A stretch of DNA of 64,000 nt from Protea cynaroides (taxonomy: Eukaryota; Streptophyta; Magnoliopsida; Proteales; Proteaceae). Below are positions 57,968 to 64,000 of this stretch, piece by piece. Made by a program: the position numbers and the translations under genes. The stretch spans positions 27,824,902 to 27,888,901 of the forward strand of contig CM053267.1 of assembly GCA_028583415.1 (NCBI GenBank), written 5' to 3'. The notes below the pieces were generated by a model. It had not been told where the DNA came from, did no database searches, and worked only from the letters and a program-made list of their open reading frames with translations. Position 1 is the first letter of the stretch; the number at the start of each line of letters is the position of its first letter.

Positions 57968-59959
57968 TCATGTCTCATATGCTTTGTCCACATAGTAATG
58001 GTGAAACAGTCGCCAAATTATGCTGACATATTGGTCATTGTCTAACCCGAGGTCCTGCTTGGGCCCTGCTCTCTCAAGAGATTCCCTCGAGGGACTCTTG
58101 CACCTCTTCCTATGAGGGGAAACTTCTTGGTGTTTAGCTTTTGGTGGCAACATGTCATCCCGTATGGCTATATTGATCACTTCAACATTGTCTCTAGCTG
58201 GTGACCGTCCTATCCATCCATCTTCATTGGGGTCATTATTATCTCTGTGACCATTGTTTCTTCTGGCCTTGAATTGATAGTTATTCGGCACTGGGTTGAG
58301 AGAAGCCACATGAGGATTAAGGCGAGGGGCACCTTAGTCTAGAGACTCCCTCTAGTACCCATGCTTAACCAAGTCCTCCACCAACCCCTTCAAGTGTCGA
58401 CAAGAGTTGGTGTCATGACCATGGTCACGATGATGACTGCAGTACGATCGAGGGTTCCGCTTATTTGGTTTAGCCATCATAGGTGGCAGTGGAACCATCA
58501 GTGGATCATTCTTCTTGATGTTTATTATCTCAACCATGGTTCGATTGAGAGGATTGTACTCAAGGGTCTAGTATGTAGGCTTCCCATGATATGAGTCTCT
58601 TCTGGGCTTAGCCTTCTTGCTCAGTTCACCCTCCTTGAGGGTTTTGTCAGATTCCTCCGATCTCTTTTTTTCTGCACTACCCAAGCCACTAGCAGTCTCT
58701 TTGGAGATCAAGACCATGACCATTGATCCTGCAGCATACCGCTCGCACCGGCTTAAGATTTTCACAAGGCTACGAGGGGTTTTTTTTTGTTGATGGAGAA
58801 AACTAACTCTCTTTATCTAACTGTAGATAATAATGCAGCCACCACGACCTCAGGTTGGAGGTTTTTAATCTCAATCCATAGCAACAACATTGAATCTTAT
58901 AATGAAGGCTTGAATCTGCTCATTCTCCTGCTGTTTAACAGCCATGAGGTGAGCCATAGTCTTTTTTAGGGTTCGGCTTCCGTGAAAGTATGAGAGGAAG
59001 TGGCTGCTTAGATCTTTTAGTGATTCCACCGACCTTGGTGGGAGGTTATTGAACCAAGTTCTTCTGGCCTCCTGTAAAGTTGATGGGAAGGATCGACAAC
59101 ATAGACCATCATGGTAACCATACAACAACATTCCAGCTTTGTAGTTGTCCAAATGCTTCTCTAGATCGAACTTGCCATTGTAGAGACCAACATTTGGTAT
59201 AGTATAGTTCTTTGGCAGTGGGTACTACATGATCTCATCAAATAGCACCGACTGAGTGTTGTAATCATGGAGTGTGGGAGCATCAGTGCCTTTCTCGATC
59301 TACTGCATGCGGGCCTGTAGATCTTTCAGTTGTTGTTGTAGAGTTGTTGTCTCAGTATGAGAAACAGGGTCAGTAGGGGTGATCGGTTAGGGTACAACAA
59401 CTCTTTCTTGACGACCTGCATCTACCCGAACTTGGGGGGCATAAACTCATCTCTGAGTCTCATTTGTAGCTTCGGCATTGGTCTGGGAGCCAATGCGTTC
59501 ATGTATAGAGATCCATTGGGCACCTCGAAATGAAACATAGCTGCTAGAGACAACTTCATTAGGAGCTTGTTTAGGAAGGTTTCCTTGGTTTACTTCAGGA
59601 TGATGTCCTCTCGGAGCCCTCCTATTGTGAGAGCTCGCAGGGTAATGTGAGTGGCTGGAAACCACCGAACTAGTTCTCTATCCGAATAGTTGAGGATGAT
59701 TGTTTGGGGCTTCCCCAATGTCCGCAGGTGGTGGAACATGCATTACAGGTACTGCAGGCACCTGTTGCTATAGCAACTCGGTCAGTGCAGCCAGTTGTTG
59801 CACCAATGTGTCGAACTGTTCTCTAGTCACAAATTGTGGTGGTGGGGGGGTACATTCCCCACCTTCTTCCTCCGCCAGATTAATGTCTGGGAAATTTTCT
59901 TCCAGTCCTTCTGGAATGTCTACTTGTTCCGGAGGGGTGTTCCCATTAACACCCCTCAA
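57968..59959 (-). pseudogene. gag of a Tat-like Ty3/gypsy element
   Basis: On the minus strand an ATG at 59959 opens MRGVNGNTPPEQ and a leucine-rich short coil (TREQFDTLVQQLAALTELL). Further on come YKAGMLLYGYHDGLCCRSFP, LQEARRTWFNNLPP and MAHLMAVKQQENEQ (58871-59152), the retrotransposon gag domain. Next are ERYAAGSMVM (about 58740) and the zinc-finger-like YCSHHRDHGHDTNSCRHLKGLVEDL (58352-58460; a CxxHxxxGHxxxxC variant), typical of Tat/Ogre-lineage gag. Several stops and frameshifts break it. No protease or pol follows, so the element is truncated at about 57.9 kb. Confidence 0.85.
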
Positions 59960-60083
59960 ATTGTCTACACACTTGCCTCTTCTGAATGAGGCTATGGAAA
60001 CTGGATTTTCTGGTTGGTAGTCTAGGAAAAGGTAGATTTGTTACAAAATTAGATAAAAAGGTAGGTTGAAAACAAGATCACTT

Positions 60084-60104
60084 CAGCCCCACGGTGGGCT
60101 CCAA
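60084..60104 (-). promoter_or_regulatory. Primer binding site of the Tat-like element
   Basis: The minus strand reads ttggagcccaccgtggggct, the common tggcgcccaccgtggggc site of Tat/Athila elements with one change. It lies between the LTR end (agtgaca, 60110) and gag. Confidence 0.8.
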
Positions 60105-60109
60105 TTTGT

Positions 60110-61000
60110 TGTCACTAGATTTCGTCTGGTGCTTTAGATGGTGACACCTGTCAACAAGGGTCAAAGCACACAGTGAGGTGGGGTTTTAACCTTGTAGCTA
60201 CTTCGATGCTTAAATCAGTATATAACCAAAATAACAAATGGAATTCGGAGGTAAGATGGCCGTATTCCGGTAGAGTTAGGTCAAAGTGAAGTTGTATGAA
60301 GATGATAGAAGATATGAGATTGTAAGCAAAATGGAAGATGTGAATGTTTGAGTGAATTTGGATGTACCTTTCCTTCTTCTCCCTCCATTCTATTTATACT
60401 AATAGATTCATCTAAGAGTAGCCTTTTTCCTAGTTTTTTGGGCTATAAAGTTGGTGTAGACCTTGATTTGATCATGCGTCCAATTGTGAGAGGTCGGATG
60501 GTTTGGTCATGTAAATTGAGGGGATCGTTTGGCGATCTAACTAACCCTACACATAGGAAATGTGGGTTATGAGGGAGCTTCGGTCCAATGAGATTTGACC
60601 TCGTCTCTGTCACTTCACACTGTGGCAACCACCAATTTGCTAAAAGTGAACATTTTCCCCATGTCAACGCTACGTGTCGTCGCATGATTGGTGATCCTCA
60701 TTGGTAAGTGTATGATTGCTCGACATTTTAGCCCTCTTCGTACTCATTAGATATAACAGACCCCTCGACCTATCAGATAAGAGAAAATAACCGTTCCTTA
60801 TTGGCCCGAGAGGCGGTGACCTTTATACTTGCAAAGGAATTGGTGCTGCTGTAGTTGACAATCTTACATATGTGAGCCTGCATGTCCTTCTTTGATACTT
60901 GACAAGTGTTAGGTCTTTGTTCAGATCTGGGCTGAGCCACGTGTCATCTTCGGATTGGCCACAAAATATTTTGTCCATATCACACGGTGACCTTGCATTG
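60110..61000 (-). repeat. LTR of the Tat-like element (outer border uncertain)
   Basis: On the plus strand it starts tgtcactagatttcg at 60110. It contains tctatttatactaatag near 60395, a possible TATA region in minus orientation. I could not find the far end; about 0.9 kb is a guess. Confidence 0.5.
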
Positions 61001-61209
61001 TATGGGTCAATTTGCTATAGCTGGGGCTTGTAAACCTAAATCGATCAGTATTTTATATGCTACAAGCCACAAGCATGGTTGGAAGACCGTACTAGCGAAG
61101 GTATCTCATTTTGAATATTTTGAATATTTGAATCATCTGTAACAGGTGAATATTCTTGTATGTTGATGTGGCCTTGATCTATACACAGAATATCCTTTAA
61201 GATTAAGCT

Positions 61210-61330
61210 TTTGCTTCTGTGTCTTATTCTTCTTTTTCCCAGATAAGGAGACCCTAAGAAAGTTGAACTCACGACTTCGTAACGGTGAGGTGTAGTCTTC
61301 ACCAACTGAGCTATCCCAATGGGTTTACTT
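61210..61330 (-). mobile_element. tRNA-derived SINE-like sequence
   Basis: The minus strand contains gggatagctcagttggtgaag (A-box like) and, 35 bp on, gtgagttcaactt (B-box like). The cloverleaf cannot be completed, so it is a SINE head and not a working tRNA. The tail is not defined. Confidence 0.5.
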
Positions 61331-62500
61331 TCGTCTTAAACTAACTTACTTTACTTACTTTGTAGCTTCATAAATGAACAAAATCCAAAAAAATTATGAA
61401 TAAAAAATCATAACCTATCTTAGTTGGTGATTGGGAGATGTGTATCCCACTTGGAGTTTGATAATTATAAATTTCAGGCATGTGGTAGATGGAGGAAGAT
61501 CCCTCACCAAAAAATAAAATTAAAAATGGATAGATATCCTTAAAGAGCAAATAAAAGCAATAGCTTACTTCCATTCAGAGTCATAAAGCAGGTCATATGT
61601 GGTGTTTCTACAATAACATACACCACGGAACTTGTTAGCTTCCTGGGAAAGAAAATAAGGCATCTTCCTAAGAAAAAAATTATTGATATGAATGAGTATC
61701 ACCTTACCCAATATGTGTCATAAAAGAACTAATTTTTGAAGTTCTTGCGTGCAAGAAAACATAGTCCATAATGTGCACTCGATCTTTTTCAGAAATCGTT
61801 AAGGTAGAAGAATTTTCATATAATAATTCAATCCGGAGAACAGAAAAACTTGTTCCTGAAGCAAGGCAAGAGATAAAGAAATAAAAAAAAAAAAGAAAAA
61901 AAAAAGAGAGAGATATGGATGAGGGACATTAAAATTTTCATTAAGATTGGAATTTGATTGATAAGAATAAAGCATTGAGCTATAAATGAAGATATATACA
62001 AGGGAAAGAATGACAGTAAGACAAAAATTACTTGAAACTGTTGCAAGTTACATCTAATAATGTTCAAGCTATCAGTATCTGACACAATTTGTGATCCAAC
62101 CAATGGGGTAGTAAAATTTGTCATAGAGGATTAAAAATTAAAAAAAAAATCTGTGAAAATAAATATCAGATCCATATCAACCGATACAGCCGATTCGATG
62201 ACTGATTATTAAAACTATCCATCTAAAGGGACGTGGTTTTAATTTGGTTAAAAAATACTATTACTCTACAAGCATTTTAAGGGATGAGTTGCAGTCATGA
62301 CGTGAAAAAAAAAAAAAAAAAAACAATTTATTGTGCTAATCACATCTCTGGCAAGGTTTTTAAATAATATGCCGTGTTTACACTTAGAACATGACATACG
62401 CGGTTTTATAGTTATTTTTAGAACGAAAGTATATTAAAAAAGGTGGCACTCATCCATTAAAATTTAAAAAGAAATAATTCTTCATTGACCTACCCACTCA
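61331..62500. other. Spacer upstream of DMP copy 2
   Basis: AT-rich with A-runs at about 61880-61905 and 62307-62323. No gene visible. Similarity to the upstream flank of DMP copy 1 starts near 62440. Confidence 0.5.
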
Positions 62501-62506
62501 TATCCC

Positions 62507-62514
62507 TATATAAG
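62507..62514 (+). promoter_or_regulatory. Probable TATA box of DMP copy 2
   Basis: tatataag stands 171 bp before the ATG in a fitting context (ccctatataagacg). I found no equal motif at this position in copy 1. Confidence 0.5.
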
Positions 62515-62684
62515 ACGTGGGCTGTGTGCATTGTAAACCAAAAAAATATATATATTAAAAAAAAGGATTGACCGACTTCTCTTCTCCCCACTACTTATAA
62601 GTATCAATCAATCCCTCTACCTCCCCATCCATTATATAGAATTGTGAAAACCAGGCTTAAAAGGGAGTAAAAGAGCCTGGTAGA

Positions 62685-63359
62685 ATGACAAAAGAAGAAC
62701 AGAACATGGATGAAGAATCAAACCATCATCATGATCAAGATGATCAACATCTGCCCCTCCTAATAGATTCTTCAACATCCAGCTCTGATCGATCTAGTTC
62801 AGCATCCGAATCTGAAGCTACCCTTATACAGAAGGCCATTAGCCTGACATTTCAAAGCACAGCCAATTTGGCACATCTCCTACCCACAGGAACAGTGCTT
62901 TTATTCCAACTTCTGTCTCCAATCTTCAGTAACCAAGGTCAGTGTGATGAAGGCAGCAGGAACTTGACTGCAGGCCTTGTGATCTTTTGTGGTCTGTCAT
63001 GCTTCCTATCATCATTTACAGATAGCTTCAGGGATGATAAAGGGACAGTCCATTATGGAATAGCAACCAAACATGGATTATGGATCATAGACGAGACTAT
63101 CACTGTTCCTCCTGATCAGGCTCCAGAATATCGTCTTAAAATTATTGATTTCTTGCATGCCTTCATGTCAACACTGGTTTTTGCAGCAATTGCACTGTTC
63201 GATCAGAATGTGGTGAATTGTTTCTACCCAGCACCATCAGAAGAGACAATGGAAGTCCTCACATCACTGCCAATTGGTGTTGGTATGGTTGGCAGTGCGT
63301 TCTTCCTCAAATTCCCTTCCACTCGTCATGGAATTGGCTTCCCTCTCTCTAGTCGCTAA
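62685..63359 (+). CDS. DMP family (DUF679) membrane protein, intact copy
   Basis: Single exon, 224 residues. The first ATG (MTKEEQNMDEE) is preferred; a second lies seven codons on and corresponds to the start of copy 1. An acidic, His/Ser-rich N-terminus of about 60 residues is followed by four membrane segments around LLPTGTVLLFQLLSPIFS, LTAGLVIFCGLSCFLSSF, DFLHAFMSTLVFAAIALF and LPIGVGMVGSAFFLKF, and the conserved end HGIGFPLSSR. Length and layout are normal for DMP proteins, integral endomembrane or plasma-membrane proteins connected with membrane remodelling, senescence and, in one subgroup, gamete fusion. It is very similar to the copy at 32753, with which it shares upstream and downstream flanks, so both arose by segmental duplication. 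This one keeps the TAA stop at 63357. Confidence 0.93.
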   Translation: MTKEEQNMDEESNHHHDQDDQHLPLLIDSSTSSSDRSSSASESEATLIQKAISLTFQSTANLAHLLPTGTVLLFQLLSPIFSNQGQCDEGSRNLTAGLVIFCGLSCFLSSFTDSFRDDKGTVHYGIATKHGLWIIDETITVPPDQAPEYRLKIIDFLHAFMSTLVFAAIALFDQNVVNCFYPAPSEETMEVLTSLPIGVGMVGSAFFLKFPSTRHGIGFPLSSR

Positions 63360-63772
63360 TCGCCCAGCTATTTTCCTTTTCTGTATTATCATTCTAAATA
63401 TTTGCAGTAAAGCTTAGCAAACACAGCCATTCGTTTTCTTTCAAGGATGAATAGAAGTTGATTAAAAAAGAATTCAAATTAAGGTAAATCTATTTGTAAT
63501 CTGGTGGTCAAGATGGTTTTATGTGTTTTCATTTATCATATATGATGGGAAAAAAATAAGCGCAGATGGTCTTCCTCTTCTCGAAACTTCAATCACATTT
63601 GACATTCCATAGCGTTTGAGATAAATACTAGAATCTAACATCTTCAAGCTTCTGACTCATTGTGATAAGCACCATCATATATCATAACCTCTTGGGGTCT
63701 TCAGATTCGTTTCAGTAGTTGTTGTTCATTGTTTGGGCTTTGTCTTGTTCTCTTTTGTTCCCTTGAGGGTTT

Positions 63773-63819
<47 letters not shown>

Positions 63820-64000
63820 TTTAATAAATTCTTATTCATGTAAAGAAAAAAATGCTCATTGCCAACTATTCTACGGAGTGCTTCGGGATGAAGTGTGCGG
63901 TTGGAAGCAAACACAGCCTTTTCTCTTCCTTTGCTTTTATTGTTGTAGGTTTGTAGCACTATTGTTGTAGTCATGCTTTTGATGGTACCATACTTTAGGA
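63360..64000. other. Downstream flank of DMP copy 2
   Basis: A (TA)n run is at about 63777-63814. Near the window end tcatgcttttgatggtacca matches ccatgctttagatggtacca downstream of copy 1 (33532-33551), so the duplicated block reaches at least here. No gene. Confidence 0.6.

Noticed and set aside
61250..61330. Functional tRNA gene
   Set aside because: A and B boxes are present but acceptor and anticodon stems cannot be paired.

Overview
The window is nuclear DNA from a flowering plant. It carries a HAESA-type receptor kinase gene split by one GT-AG intron, two single-exon DMP (DUF679) genes, fragments of plant pirin and WD40 genes, and plant-type CACTA, MULE, Tekay-like and Tat-like mobile elements, with AT-rich spacer between them. 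I cannot name the species. Host genes are sparse: the 3' nine-tenths of an HSL1-like LRR receptor kinase (1-2979, +) and two DMP paralogues about 29 kb apart (32753-33622 and 62685-63359, both +). Nearly everything else is layered mobile DNA.

Layout. 1-2979: LRR receptor kinase. 2980-6371: spacer with small tandem duplications and a TG/AG microsatellite. 6372-20003: a large CACTA-type transposon with matching ends and subterminal repeats. On its minus strand it holds pirin exon fragments and a broken TNP2-type transposase-associated domain, and it is split by a 5.6-kb TG...CA block that looks like a solo LTR packed with tandem repeats. 20782-21367: two foldback MULE-like MITEs. 22568-26183: a terminal-inverted-repeat element sitting in a TA microsatellite and split by a 2.3-kb solo LTR (TSD ttgaa). 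26205-26548: a MITE. 26622-29118: a Pack-MULE (inverted repeats of about 142 bp, TSD gaaaaggg) carrying the promoter and part of the coding region of a WD40 gene, itself interrupted by an LTR-like insertion and a 149-bp MITE with a 10-bp TSD. 32207-32599: two MITEs directly upstream of DMP copy 1. 34297-41166: a second CACTA element (TSD caa) with a decayed Transposase_24-type gene. 43070-55013: a complete but dead Tekay/Del-like Ty3/gypsy element (TSD cacac, LTRs about 2.26 kb). 55590-56770: a TIR-like element holding about 850 bp of (CCA)n-like sequence. 57171-57501: a mini-CACTA. 57968 to about 61000: a Tat-like gag with PBS and LTR on the minus strand. 61210-61330: a tRNA-derived SINE-like sequence. 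62685-63359: DMP copy 2.

The DMP genes are a dispersed duplicate pair pushed apart by insertions. Copy 1 has lost its ancestral stop codon and has gained about 400 bp of MITE sequence in its promoter region; copy 2 looks intact. The most unusual items are: the antisense accessory ORF, possibly spliced, between the 5' LTR and gag of the gypsy element, sharing a GGGTCG/CGACCC-rich module with the LTRs; a 69-bp intron-like insert between the gag zinc knuckle and protease; two independent gene-capture events (pirin in CACTA, WD40 in a MULE); and the stop-loss DMP allele. All family assignments come from reading motifs by eye. No search or alignment was run.
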